Assembly (NCBI RefSeq): GCF_004116495.1
Contig: NZ_PDKC01000009.1
Location: forward strand, 1 to 64,000
Origin: Arcobacter sp. CECT 8985
GTDB taxonomy: Bacteria > Campylobacterota > Campylobacteria > Campylobacterales > Arcobacteraceae
Reading direction: 5' to 3'
Length of the DNA stretch: 64,000 bases
Of the stretch, positions 38,127 through 46,876 are shown in pieces. The stretch's first letter is position 1. Every line of letters begins with the position of its first letter. A program made the position numbers and the translations under genes. The notes below the pieces were generated by a model that did no database searches, was not told where the DNA came from, and was given only the letters and a program-made list of their open reading frames with translations.

Positions 38127-39525
38127 TTTTATCTCCAATATTTATAAAATTAGATTCCAATTTATTGTCTGCTATAAGTTTTTTTAACGTAATCTTATAT
38201 TTTTTAGCAATTGAATATAATGTATCACCATTTCTAACTTTATAAATAAGTTTTCTTCTTAAAACTTTTTTGTTTTTAGAAAGTTTTAAATTAACTGATG
38301 ATTTACTAGTTGTAGTAATTGGAATAATTAACTTTTGTTTTAAAGACAAAAGATTTGAATGCAACTTATTAAAATCTTTTATAATCTTATATGAAACATT
38401 ATATTTATGACCAATTCTAAGTAAAGAATCACCTCTTTTCACAACATAAACTAAATATCTACTATCTTTAATCAAATCCTTATTTGCTTGATATCTAGCA
38501 AGTCTACTGTAAGGGATATAAATATCATAATGTTTTGCATAAGGAGGAACAATTTGAAGTTTTAAATGTTTATTTAAATTTTTTAATTCATTATAATTAA
38601 GTCCCACAGCATTTGCAATAGATTTTAAATGTAAACCACCCTTTACACTAATTGTAGCAACTGATGAAGTAGCTCCAATATTTAAAAGATGTGCATTATT
38701 ATGCTCAGTAATAAAACTTTGATTATTCATCATACCAAGTGCAATAATCTTTCTTATATACATTCTACTTTCATTTGGAATATATTGTCTTCTAACTTTA
38801 TTTTGAACTTCTAACATCTCATCAATATCTAAAGAAATACCCCATTTTTTAACTTGATTATAAACTCTTCTTAGTTTATAAAATGGCTCTTTTCCTCGTT
38901 GATATGCATAAATTATTTGTCTATATTCTTGAATTATTTTACTATGTTTCTTTTTTGGATGTTCTTGAATATACTTATCAATTGTAGCTCTTGTAATACC
39001 TTCAATTACTCTACCCTCACCACAATTATATGCAAGTGCTGCTAAGTACCACTTACCAAATCTTTTATGTAAATGTTTTAAATATGTTGCAGCTGCTTTA
39101 GTGGATTTAACTAAATCCATTCTTTCATCAACATACAAATTTATATCTAAATCATAATGTTTCCCCGTTCCATACATAAATTGCCAAATTCCCATAGCTT
39201 TTACATTTGATTTTGCATCAATTGTAAAATCCGATTCTGCCATTGCCATATATAAAAATACTGAGGGAACTTTTTCATCTCTTAATATCTTTTTTATTTT
39301 AGGAACAAACAGTGAAGCATCACTCAACTTCTGTACATAGTGCTTCTGGTTATGCTTTCTTAATAAATTTTCATATGTTTTTTGAAGTTTATAATCAGTA
39401 ATAAAAGAAGATTTAATATCTAAATCTTCTAATATTTGTAAATCTCTTTGATTGTAATTAGCACCAATTAATGATGCAAATGTATAATTAACTAATATAA
39501 ATAAAAATAAGCCTAATCTTAACAA
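38110..39525 (-). CDS. mltD: MltD-like lytic transglycosylase with two LysM domains
   Basis: 471 residues with a signal peptide (about 1-17). The lysozyme-like SLT domain (about 95-215) has the catalytic Glu in M-A-E-S-D-F and the A-L-A-Y-N-C-G-E-G motif. Two LysM repeats follow ([10 protein letters not shown] and [10 protein letters not shown]) for glycan binding. It comes just before rlpA, so two glycan-cleaving enzymes are made together. No lipobox cysteine is present. Confidence 0.93.
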   Translation of the reverse strand: MLRLGLFLFILVNYTFASLIGANYNQRDLQILEDLDIKSSFITDYKLQKTYENLLRKHNQKHYVQKLSDASLFVPKIKKILRDEKVPSVFLYMAMAESDFTIDAKSNVKAMGIWQFMYGTGKHYDLDINLYVDERMDLVKSTKAAATYLKHLHKRFGKWYLAALAYNCGEGRVIEGITRATIDKYIQEHPKKKHSKIIQEYRQIIYAYQRGKEPFYKLRRVYNQVKKWGISLDIDEMLEVQNKVRRQYIPNESRMYIRKIIALGMMNNQSFITEHNNAHLLNIGATSSVATISVKGGLHLKSIANAVGLNYNELKNLNKHLKLQIVPPYAKHYDIYIPYSRLARYQANKDLIKDSRYLVYVVKRGDSLLRIGHKYNVSYKIIKDFNKLHSNLLSLKQKLIIPITTTSKSSVNLKLSKNKKVLRRKLIYKVRNGDTLYSIAKKYKITLKKLIADNKLESNFINIGDKIVIKK

Positions 39526-39561
39526 ATAATTTCCTAATTCATAAAATAACGCTTATTTTAT

Positions 39562-40350
39562 CTAATTTATATTAGAGAACTCCTTAAATAAGGTTTTAGC
39601 ATTTTTTGTAGTAAATTCTTCTACTTCTTCAACACTAATTTCAAGTAGTTCAGATATTTTACTTGCTACTAATGTTGTATAAAAAGGTTCATTTCTTTTA
39701 CCTCTATGAGGATGAGGAGTAAGATATGGTCCATCTGTTTCTATAATAATTTTTTCTTTTGGGATTTTAGGAAAAACTTGTATTAACTTTCTTGCATTTT
39801 TGAAAGTCAACACTCCTCCAATTCCAAAGTAAAAATTGTGTTTTGCAAGAGTTAATAGTTGTTCATCTGCATTAAAACAGTGTAAAACACCACCAACATC
39901 ACCTGCATTATAATCTAACAATATCTTTTTTGAATCATTAGAAGCATTTCTTACATGCACAATTAAAGGTTTTTTCACCTCTTTTGCAAATTCAATTTGT
40001 TTAATAAATATATCTTTTTGAATTGCAAGTTCTTCTTCTTTTTCTTTTTCATCTTCTGGTAATCTAAAATAATCTAATCCACATTCACCTATTGCGATAC
40101 ATTTTGGGTGAGTTACATACTTTTTCATAATTTCAATATCATATGCTCTTGCATCATAAGGATGAACACCAACTGCAAAATATACTTCATCATACTTTTC
40201 AGCTAATTTTACAGCTCTTGGTAAATCTTTAGGATCTGCACCAGGTATTAAAAAACCTTTTACATTTGAATCTAAAGCTTTTTTTATTACAGCATCAATA
40301 TCTTCGTAATATTGTTCATTATCTAGATGACAGTGTGTATCAATAATTAT
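39562..40350 (-). CDS. tatD: TatD-family metal-dependent hydrolase, non-standard start
   Basis: 262 residues if started at ATA 40350. All family motifs are present: D-T-H-C-H-L-D at the N-terminus, G-E-C-G-L-D-Y, V-H-V-R-N-A, L-H-C-F-N-A-D and T-D-G-P-Y-L-T-P. The first ATG in frame is at 40128, which would lose the first 74 codons including the metal-binding D-T-H-C-H. No ATG, GTG or TTG exists upstream of it in frame. ATA 40350 overlaps the preceding stop (ATAA) and has AAGG eight bases before it; ATT 40347 and 40344 are alternatives. Family members are 3'-5' exonucleases or D-aminoacyl-tRNA-like hydrolases. Confidence 0.85.
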   Translation of the reverse strand: MIIDTHCHLDNEQYYEDIDAVIKKALDSNVKGFLIPGADPKDLPRAVKLAEKYDEVYFAVGVHPYDARAYDIEIMKKYVTHPKCIAIGECGLDYFRLPEDEKEKEEELAIQKDIFIKQIEFAKEVKKPLIVHVRNASNDSKKILLDYNAGDVGGVLHCFNADEQLLTLAKHNFYFGIGGVLTFKNARKLIQVFPKIPKEKIIIETDGPYLTPHPHRGKRNEPFYTTLVASKISELLEISVEEVEEFTTKNAKTLFKEFSNIN

Positions 40351-40652
40351 GATAAAAACCTTTTTTCTACTAGATTTATAATTCCATTGATATCTTGAAT
40401 ATCCTCACCTTGAATCCAAGCATCAATTCCAAAGTTTTTAAAAGCATCATAATCACTGTCATCATCAATTACTGCTATTGAAACAAATTTTTCTTTACAA
40501 ACTTCATGTTTGTTTTCTTCAAAATCAAAAATTGAATTAATATCTAAAATAGCAATATCTGCTTTTTCAGAAACAGAACTATCAAAATGTTCTACTTTGT
40601 GTTTATTATCAATTAATGATTCATCAATATTACAAAAAGTTACTATATTCAT
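40347..40652 (-). CDS. Small receiver-like (CheY-fold) protein, degenerate
   Basis: 101 residues. The layout (A-D-I-A-I-L-D-I-N in the place of the phospho-acceptor strand, F-V-S-I-A-V-I-D-D-D, then F-G-I-D-A-W-I-Q-G-E-D) looks like a response-regulator receiver domain, but the usual conserved Lys near the end is not in place and the first acidic pair is absent. Probably not phosphorylated in the normal way. Its stop overlaps the proposed tatD start. Confidence 0.6.
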   Translation of the reverse strand: MNIVTFCNIDESLIDNKHKVEHFDSSVSEKADIAILDINSIFDFEENKHEVCKEKFVSIAVIDDDSDYDAFKNFGIDAWIQGEDIQDINGIINLVEKRFLS

Positions 40653-40709
40653 AACTACACCCCTTGTTTGTCTTATGTAAATTATTTTAGCGAATTAAAA
40701 ATTAAAAAA

Positions 40710-42038
40710 CTACAAAATATATCTTGCAGTATCTTCATTTTCAACAATATCTTCAAGTTTTTCATTAACTAAAGATTCATCTATTACAATAGTTTCACCT
40801 TTTTTCTCATCTGCAGTAAAACTAATATCTTCAATTACTTTTTCAATTACAGTATGTAATCTTCTTGCACCAATATCTTCAGTCTTTTCATTTGCCGTTA
40901 CTGAATATTTAGCAAATGCTTTAATTGCTTCATCTTTAAACTCTAAAGTGACACCTTCTACTTCCAATAATGCTTTATATTGTCTTAGAAGTGAATTTTT
41001 AGTATTTGTAAGAATTTTATATAATGCCTCTTCATCTAAAGAATCTAACTCAACTCTTAAAGGGAATCTTCCTTGTAATTCAGGAAGTAAATCACTTGGT
41101 TTACTAACATGAAATGCACCAGCAGCAATAAATAAAATATGGTCTGTTTTTACTTGACCAAATTTTGTTTGAACACTACTTCCTTCAACTATTGGAAGTA
41201 AATCTCTTTGAACACCCTCTTTTGAAGGATCTTGATTTTGTGTTTTAGAACCTGTTGCAATTTTATCAATTTCATCAAGAAAAATAATTCCACCATTTTC
41301 AGTTCTTTTTATAGCTTCAATTTTTATAGCTTCTTGATCTAATAATTTTTCACTTGCAACATCTTTTAATAAAATTTTTGCATCTTTAATTGACACTTCT
41401 TTTTTTACTTTTTCTTTGTTTAATCCACCAAGCATTTTAGATAAACTTTCTTGCATTGAAGTCATATCCATTGGCATTGAAGAATCAATAATTTCAACGT
41501 GTGTTTTTTTAGGAAGTTCAATTTCAATTTTTTTATCATCTAATTGTCCACTTAAAAGTTTATCTTCCATTTTATTATATGTTTTAATAAATGACTCTTT
41601 TGCACTCTCACTTGCACTTTCTGGAAGTGGTGGAACAAGTTTTTCAATTATTTGTTTATTTACTTCTTCATCAATTTTATCAACTATTTTTTCTTCAAAC
41701 TCTTTAGTTACAAGATTTATTGATTCATAAACCAAATCTCTAATCATTGATTCTACATCTCTACCAACAAAACCAACTTCTGTATATTTACTAGCTTCAA
41801 CTTTTACAAAAGGAAGTCCCATCATTTTTGCAAGTCTTCTAGCAATTTCTGTTTTACCAACACCAGTACTACCAATCATCAAAATATTTTTTGGCATAAT
41901 CTCTTCTTGTAAAACTGGTTCTACTTGCATTCTTCTAAATCTATTTCGAAGTGCTAATGCAATTGTCTTTTTAGCATCATCTTGACCGATAATATAATCG
42001 TCTAAATATTTAACAATTTGTTTAGGAGTTAAATCCAT
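40710..42038 (-). CDS. hslU: ATP-dependent protease ATPase subunit HslU
   Basis: 442 residues, AAA+ unfoldase that feeds HslV. D-Y-I-I-G-Q-D-D-A near residue 12, Walker A G-S-T-G-V-G-K-T, G-F-V-G-R-D-V-E pore region, the insertion domain, Walker B I-I-F-L-D-E-I-D and the C-terminal A-R-Y-I-L that docks into HslV. Follows hslV by one base. Confidence 0.97.
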   Translation of the reverse strand: MDLTPKQIVKYLDDYIIGQDDAKKTIALALRNRFRRMQVEPVLQEEIMPKNILMIGSTGVGKTEIARRLAKMMGLPFVKVEASKYTEVGFVGRDVESMIRDLVYESINLVTKEFEEKIVDKIDEEVNKQIIEKLVPPLPESASESAKESFIKTYNKMEDKLLSGQLDDKKIEIELPKKTHVEIIDSSMPMDMTSMQESLSKMLGGLNKEKVKKEVSIKDAKILLKDVASEKLLDQEAIKIEAIKRTENGGIIFLDEIDKIATGSKTQNQDPSKEGVQRDLLPIVEGSSVQTKFGQVKTDHILFIAAGAFHVSKPSDLLPELQGRFPLRVELDSLDEEALYKILTNTKNSLLRQYKALLEVEGVTLEFKDEAIKAFAKYSVTANEKTEDIGARRLHTVIEKVIEDISFTADEKKGETIVIDESLVNEKLEDIVENEDTARYIL

Positions 42039-42039
42039 A

Positions 42040-42576
42040 TTAGTCCTCTATTTTTAAAATTTTTATATTTTGATTTGTATATATACATAAGTCACCTGCA
42101 ATCATTAATGACTCTTTTACTAAATCTTCTGCTTGCAAATCAGAGTGTTTTGCAAGTGCACGAGCTGCAGATATTGCAAAATTTCCGCCACTTCCTATTG
42201 AAGCGATTTGTCCATCTTCTGGTTCAACAACATCACCATTTCCACTTAATATAAAGATATGTTTTTTATTTAAAACAATCATCATTGCTTCAAGTCTTCT
42301 TAAAACTTTATCTTTTCTCCATGCTTTAGAAAAAGCAATTACTGCTTTTAATAAATCACCTTTTGTTGTTTCAAGATGTTCTTCAAACATATCAAATAGA
42401 TTAAATGCATCAGCAGTACTTCCTGCAAAGCCTGCTAAAATTTGGCCATTATATAATGTTCTAATTTTTGTTGCATTACCTTTTAATACTGAATTACCAA
42501 ATGTAACCTGTCCATCTCCGCCAATTACAGCTTCTTTCTCACTTTTATATGCAAGTATTGTAGTAGCTTCAAACAT
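42040..42576 (-). CDS. hslV: ATP-dependent protease peptidase subunit HslV
   Basis: 178 residues. The sequence opens M-F-E-A-T-T-I-L, so a four-residue propeptide must be removed to expose the catalytic Thr (residue 5). [10 protein letters not shown]-x-R near residue 38 and G-S-G-G-N-F-A follow the proteasome-like family. It sits between rplI (five bases upstream) and hslU. Confidence 0.97.
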   Translation of the reverse strand: MFEATTILAYKSEKEAVIGGDGQVTFGNSVLKGNATKIRTLYNGQILAGFAGSTADAFNLFDMFEEHLETTKGDLLKAVIAFSKAWRKDKVLRRLEAMMIVLNKKHIFILSGNGDVVEPEDGQIASIGSGGNFAISAARALAKHSDLQAEDLVKESLMIAGDLCIYTNQNIKILKIED

Positions 42577-42581
42577 TCTTA

Positions 42582-43028
42582 CTACTCTCCAATAATATCA
42601 ATTTTTAAATTTGCATGAACTGCATGACCTAATTTACAATCAATTTCGTAAATTCCAGGAGCTTTAATCTTTTTATCAACAGTAATATTCTTTTTATCAA
42701 TTGTTATATTAAAATCTTTTTCTAAAGCATCACTGATCTCTTTATTTGTAACAGAACCAATTAAATGTCCATTAGCACCTAGTTTATGTTTGATTGTTAA
42801 TTTTGTAGCATTAAGTTTTTCTGCTAAAGTTTTTGCTTGAGCAATCTCTTCAGCTTCAATTTCTTTTTCTCTTTTTTTCTGAGCTTCATATTTTTTTAGT
42901 ACATCATTAGTAGCATGTAAAGCCAGTCCTTTTCCAATTAAGAAGTTTTTACCATAACCATCTTTTACTTCTTTAACTTCACCAGCTTTACCTAAGCTTT
43001 TTACATCTTTTATTAATAATACTTTCAC
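42582..43028 (-). CDS. rplI: Ribosomal protein bL9
   Basis: 148 residues. N-terminal rRNA-binding domain with [10 protein letters not shown] and [10 protein letters not shown], a long connecting helix, and the C-terminal domain with L-F/I-G-S-V-T. Normal length. It heads the rplI-hslV-hslU operon, a common order in this phylum. Confidence 0.97.
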   Translation of the reverse strand: MKVLLIKDVKSLGKAGEVKEVKDGYGKNFLIGKGLALHATNDVLKKYEAQKKREKEIEAEEIAQAKTLAEKLNATKLTIKHKLGANGHLIGSVTNKEISDALEKDFNITIDKKNITVDKKIKAPGIYEIDCKLGHAVHANLKIDIIGE

Positions 43029-43096
43029 AATAACTCCAATATTTGTTTAATTGATGATTATTGTACAATAATTAATTTAAAGTAAAAATAAATAAT

Positions 43097-43738
43097 TTAA
43101 CTTGCTATATCAAGTGTGTTTTTTATATTCTCTCTTATATTTCTTTTTTTAACATAATTGTTTAATCCAATATGATTACTATAACCTAAAAGTTTTGCTA
43201 TTTTTCGTACTGATAAACCAACCCCTAATAACTCTTCAATCTTTTCCCGTTGAGCATCAAATTTTGATTTTTGAATTGTGCCTTTTGGTTTTCCAAGATG
43301 AGCACCTTCTAATTTTTTTGCAGTTAATGCTTCTTTTGTTCTTATACTCATTAACTCTTTTTCTAATTTTAAAGTCATTGAAATTACACCTAAAATCATC
43401 TGTGTTAACATATCATTGTCATCAATTAAATCTAAGTTTTGTCTTATTACTATTATTCTTATTTTATTACTTAGCAAAAATTTAACTATCTCTAAAATTG
43501 TTTCAGTTGTTCTTCCAAATACATTTAAATCTGCAACTAAAAGAGTAGTTTTACTTTGACAACTTTTCAAAAAATCTAACATATTTTTTTCTTCATGTGG
43601 AGTATTAATTTCTATCTCAATACTTTGAAAAATCTTTATATTTTTCTTCTTTATATACTCCTGCAAAATCTTACTTTGTTGTTGGGTATACGACTCATTA
43701 TTTTTATTAACTCGAATAAAACTAAAAATTTTAGACAT
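43097..43738 (-). CDS. Degenerate serine recombinase-like DNA-binding protein
   Basis: 213 residues with the layout of a resolvase/invertase: N-terminal resolvase domain (about 1-140), the long helix with E-K-E-L-M-S-I-R-T-K-E-A-L, L-G-K-P-K-G, and a C-terminal helix-turn-helix (V-G-L-S-V-R-K-I-A-K-L-L-G-Y-S). The active-site segment reads F-I-R-V-N-K-N instead of Y-x-R-V-S, so the nucleophilic Ser is Asn; the D-R-L-x-R block reads L-N-V-F-G-R, losing Asp and one Arg. It is therefore probably unable to recombine DNA. No inverted repeats or mobile-element boundaries were seen. AAAGGA precedes the ATG. Confidence 0.82.
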   Translation of the reverse strand: MSKIFSFIRVNKNNESYTQQQSKILQEYIKKKNIKIFQSIEIEINTPHEEKNMLDFLKSCQSKTTLLVADLNVFGRTTETILEIVKFLLSNKIRIIVIRQNLDLIDDNDMLTQMILGVISMTLKLEKELMSIRTKEALTAKKLEGAHLGKPKGTIQKSKFDAQREKIEELLGVGLSVRKIAKLLGYSNHIGLNNYVKKRNIRENIKNTLDIAS

Positions 43739-44045
43739 AAAGATTCCTTTTACATTAAGTATTATATTTATATTTTTATATAAACATATTGTTTAAGTTT
43801 TAATTATTATATTTATACGAAATGTTAATACAAATTTGATAAATATATTCTTAATTTTTTCTTATTAGCATCCTTTTTTTCAATATTTACTCTTTTTGTC
43901 TTATACAAGTATTTGTTATACAATTTGAAAATTGAAAATAAGTACACTTTAAAAGCTCTTTTGATTTGTTTTTATTTGATTTGCTATAAAGCATTTTTTG
44001 GCTAATATTTATTTTGTTTATTTAAACCTTGTTAAAGGATTTGTA
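43739..44045. other. Divergent intergenic region, 307 bases
   Basis: Very A/T-rich and gene-free. On the plus strand a near-consensus promoter (43896-43924) is visible, followed by about 115 bases of leader before ubiX; it includes a short hairpin TGCT-ATAA-AGCA followed by six T (about 43983-44000) that is too weak to call a terminator. On the minus strand a TATAAT-like box lies before the recombinase gene. No RNA gene, tRNA or long repeat is recognised. Confidence 0.6.
43896..43924 (+). promoter_or_regulatory. Promoter upstream of ubiX
   Basis: -35 TTGTCT (43896-43901) and -10 TACAAT (43919-43924) with the ideal 17-base spacer. It would start the ubiX-coaD-tmk-hisS-speA-cysE transcript with a leader of about 115 bases. 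Confidence 0.6.
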
Positions 44046-44600
44046 TTGAAATTAGTTGTTGCAATAACAGGAGCAAGTGGCTCAAGTTTAACTTTAAAAT
44101 TTATTGATAAACTTCCAAAAGATATTGATCTTTATTTGGTAGTTTCAAATAGTGCAAAACTAGCACTACAACTTGAAGAAAACATCTCAATTAGAAACTA
44201 TTTTGAAAAAAGAGAAAATATAACAATATTTAAAGACAATGATATTTCAGCATCAATTGCTTCAGGTTCATTTGGTATAGATAAGATGATTATTTTGCCA
44301 TGTTCTATGAATACTCTTGCAAAATGTGCGGTTGGAATTTCTGATACTTTAATTACAAGAGCTTTTACTGTTATGTTAAAACAAAAAAAAGATATTATTT
44401 TAGCTCCAAGGGAGATGCCTTATAATCCAATAATTTTAGAAAATATGCTAAAACTATCAAAACTTGGTATAACAATTGCACCACCAAGTCTTGGTTACTA
44501 TTCAAAACAACAAACACTTGAAGATATGGAAAATTTTCTAATTGGTAAATGGTTTGATTTATTAGGTATTGAAAATAATTTATATAAAAGATGGGAATAG
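44046..44600 (+). CDS. ubiX: Flavin prenyltransferase UbiX
   Basis: 184 residues. Makes prenylated FMN for UbiD-type decarboxylases. A-I-T-G-A-S-G-S-S near the N-terminus binds FMN; P-C-S-M-N-T-L-A-K, A-P-R-E-M-P-Y-N and the C-terminal G-K-W-F-D-L-L follow the family. TTG at 44046 is chosen because AAAGGA lies six bases upstream and the residues after it match the family's start; an earlier TTG (43998) would add 16 unsupported residues. Confidence 0.95.
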   Translation: MKLVVAITGASGSSLTLKFIDKLPKDIDLYLVVSNSAKLALQLEENISIRNYFEKRENITIFKDNDISASIASGSFGIDKMIILPCSMNTLAKCAVGISDTLITRAFTVMLKQKKDIILAPREMPYNPIILENMLKLSKLGITIAPPSLGYYSKQQTLEDMENFLIGKWFDLLGIENNLYKRWE

Positions 44601-44603
44601 ATT

Positions 44604-45098
44604 ATGGAGAATAACACACATACAAATAACGGCTCTTATAAAAAAGCTATCTATAGTGGGACTTTTGATCCAATAACAAATGGCCATATGGACATCATAA
44701 GAAGAGCATCATTTATTTTTGATGAAGTTATAATTGCAATTGCTAAAAGTGAGACTAAAAGTCCTATGTTTTCTCATGAACAAAGAGTTAAATTTGCACA
44801 AGAAGCTACAAAAAATTTAACAAAAGTAAAAGTTATAGGATTTGATACACTTTTAGTTGATTTAGCATCTCAATTAAAAATAAATACGATAATAAGAGGA
44901 TTAAGAGCAGTAAGTGATTTTGAATATGAATTACAAATGGGCTATGCTAACTCCTCTATAAATAAAAATTTAGAAACACTTTATTTAATGCCCACATTAC
45001 AGAATGCTTTTGTTAGTTCTACAATTGTAAGAGAATTAATTAGATTTAATGGAAGTTTTTCTCATCTCGTACCAAAAGAAGTTTTAGAATGTATATAG
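44604..45098 (+). CDS. coaD: Phosphopantetheine adenylyltransferase CoaD
   Basis: 164 residues. Adds AMP to phosphopantetheine, the fourth step of coenzyme A synthesis. S-G-T-F-D-P-I-T-N-G-H-M-D (nucleotidyltransferase H-x-G-H-type motif), I-R-G-L-R-A-V-S-D-F-E-Y, and S-S-T-I-V-R-E near the end. Overlaps tmk by 10 bases, so the two are co-translated. Confidence 0.97.
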   Translation: MENNTHTNNGSYKKAIYSGTFDPITNGHMDIIRRASFIFDEVIIAIAKSETKSPMFSHEQRVKFAQEATKNLTKVKVIGFDTLLVDLASQLKINTIIRGLRAVSDFEYELQMGYANSSINKNLETLYLMPTLQNAFVSSTIVRELIRFNGSFSHLVPKEVLECI

Positions 45099-45655
45099 TA
45101 ATAGAAGGAATAGATACAGCTGGGAAATCTACTCAATTAGAAATTTTAGCTGATAAATTTAAAGATGCTGTCTTTACAAAAGAACCAGGAGGAACTCAAA
45201 TTGGTTCAAAATTAAGACAAATGGTTTTAAGCGGTGAAGCAAAAAGTAAACTTGCTGAAATGTTTTTATTCTTAGCAGATAGAGCTGAACATATGCAAGA
45301 AGTAGTAATAAAAAATAAAAATAAAGTTGTTATTTCAGATAGATCAATGATTTCAGGTATTGCCTATGCAAAGACTTTACCTTTAGATAAAGTTATTGAT
45401 TTGAATTTAATATCAACTCAAAATATACTTCCAAGTCATGTTATTTTACTTAAATTATCAAAAGAAGAGTTAACAAATAGATTATCACAAAAAGAACATG
45501 ATTCTATTGAAGCAAGAGGAATTGATTATTTACTTGATATTCAAAATAGAATGGAAGAAACAATAAAAAAATTAAATTTAAATTATATATTTATAGATGC
45601 TAGTTTAAGTATCGAAGAGATTTCAAAAGATATAGAGGATTTTTTAAATGAGTAA
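45089..45655 (+). CDS. tmk: Thymidylate kinase Tmk
   Basis: 188 residues. Phosphorylates dTMP to dTDP. P-loop G-I-D-T-A-G-K-S-T at about residues 7-15, K-E-P-G-G-T, S-D-R-S-M-I-S-G (DRx motif) and a lid region with R. Overlaps coaD and hisS, inside the ubiX-cysE run. Confidence 0.97.
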   Translation: MYIVIEGIDTAGKSTQLEILADKFKDAVFTKEPGGTQIGSKLRQMVLSGEAKSKLAEMFLFLADRAEHMQEVVIKNKNKVVISDRSMISGIAYAKTLPLDKVIDLNLISTQNILPSHVILLKLSKEELTNRLSQKEHDSIEARGIDYLLDIQNRMEETIKKLNLNYIFIDASLSIEEISKDIEDFLNE

Positions 45656-46874
45656 AGAAAATGTTATACAGAGTTTAAGAGGTATGAATGACCTTACAAA
45701 TGAACAGAGTAAATTATTTACATACTTCTGTGAAAATGCTGCAAAAATTGTAAAAAATTATGGATTTGAATATATAGAAACACCTATTTTAGAAAAAACA
45801 TCTTTATTTAAAAGAAGTGTTGGTGAGAGTTCAGATATTGTAAATAAAGAGATGTACCAATTTATAGATAAAGGTGAAAATGACGTTTGCCTAAGACCTG
45901 AAGGAACAGCAGGTGTTGTAAGAAGTTTTATTCAAAATAAACTTGATAGAGCTGGTGGAGTTAAAAAATGGTTCTATTATGGACCTATGTTTAGATATGA
46001 AAAACCTCAAAAAGGTAGATTAAGAGAATTTCACCAATTTGGAGTAGAAGTTTTTGGTATTAGTTCTGTTTACGAAGATGCAAATATTATAATGATGTTA
46101 AAAGAGATTTTAGATTTCTTTAAAATTGGTCATAAGATTCAATTAAACTCATTAGGATGTAAAGAGTGTATGCCTCCTTATAAAGAAAAACTTATTAAAC
46201 ACCTAAATAGTTTCAAAGATGAGCTTTGTGAAGATTGTAATAAAAGAATAGAAACTAATCCAATTAGAGTATTAGACTGCAAAGTAGAAAAGTGTCAAAA
46301 TTTATTAAAAGATGCTCCTAAAATTACTGATAATTTATGTTCTTCTTGTAATACTGATTTTGAAAAACTAAAAGAGATTTTAGATTTTAATGAAATTGAA
46401 TATGAAATCAATACTAATTTAGTAAGAGGATTAGATTATTACTCTAAAACTGCATTTGAATTTGTAAGTGATGAGATTGGTGCTCAAAGTGCAATTGCAG
46501 GTGGAGGAAGATATGATAGACTTATTGAGTTTTTAGGAGGAAGAGAAACTCCTGGAATAGGATTTGCAATTGGAATAGAAAGACTTCTTGAACTAGTAAA
46601 AATGAAAGAAGAACAAGAAGATATTTATTATGTAGGTGCATTAAATGAGCAGGCTTTAAATCAAGTAGTAAAAGTGGCAAATTTAAAAAGAAAAACAAAT
46701 AAAACATTTGTTGAGTACTCATCAAGAGGATTTGGAAAACACTTTACATTAGCTGAAAAGAACAATGCAAATATTGTGATTTTAATTGGTGAAGATGAAC
46801 TAAAAACAAATACAGTATATATGAAAAATATTAAAACAAAAGAAGAGAAAAAAGTTAAAGTAGAGGAACTATAA
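45648..46874 (+). CDS. hisS: Histidyl-tRNA synthetase HisS
   Basis: 408 residues, class II synthetase. R-G-M-N-D near the start, motif 2 with F-R-Y-E-K-P-Q-K-G-R-L-R-E-F-H-Q-F, L-V-R-G-L-D-Y-Y, A-G-G-G-R-Y-D and motif 3 G-I-G-F-A-I-G-I-E-R. Between tmk (8-base overlap) and speA (two bases). Confidence 0.97.
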   Translation: MSKENVIQSLRGMNDLTNEQSKLFTYFCENAAKIVKNYGFEYIETPILEKTSLFKRSVGESSDIVNKEMYQFIDKGENDVCLRPEGTAGVVRSFIQNKLDRAGGVKKWFYYGPMFRYEKPQKGRLREFHQFGVEVFGISSVYEDANIIMMLKEILDFFKIGHKIQLNSLGCKECMPPYKEKLIKHLNSFKDELCEDCNKRIETNPIRVLDCKVEKCQNLLKDAPKITDNLCSSCNTDFEKLKEILDFNEIEYEINTNLVRGLDYYSKTAFEFVSDEIGAQSAIAGGGRYDRLIEFLGGRETPGIGFAIGIERLLELVKMKEEQEDIYYVGALNEQALNQVVKVANLKRKTNKTFVEYSSRGFGKHFTLAEKNNANIVILIGEDELKTNTVYMKNIKTKEEKKVKVEEL

Positions 46875-46876
46875 TA

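Noticed and set aside
43983-44000. Hairpin TGCT-ATAA-AGCA plus T run before ubiX as a terminator of a small RNA.
   Set aside because: The four-base stem is too weak, and no structured RNA is evident between the promoter and this point.
43097-44045. Serine recombinase plus a long intergenic region as a possible invertible promoter or mobile element.
   Set aside because: No inverted repeats flanking any segment, no other mobile-element genes, and the catalytic residues are missing.
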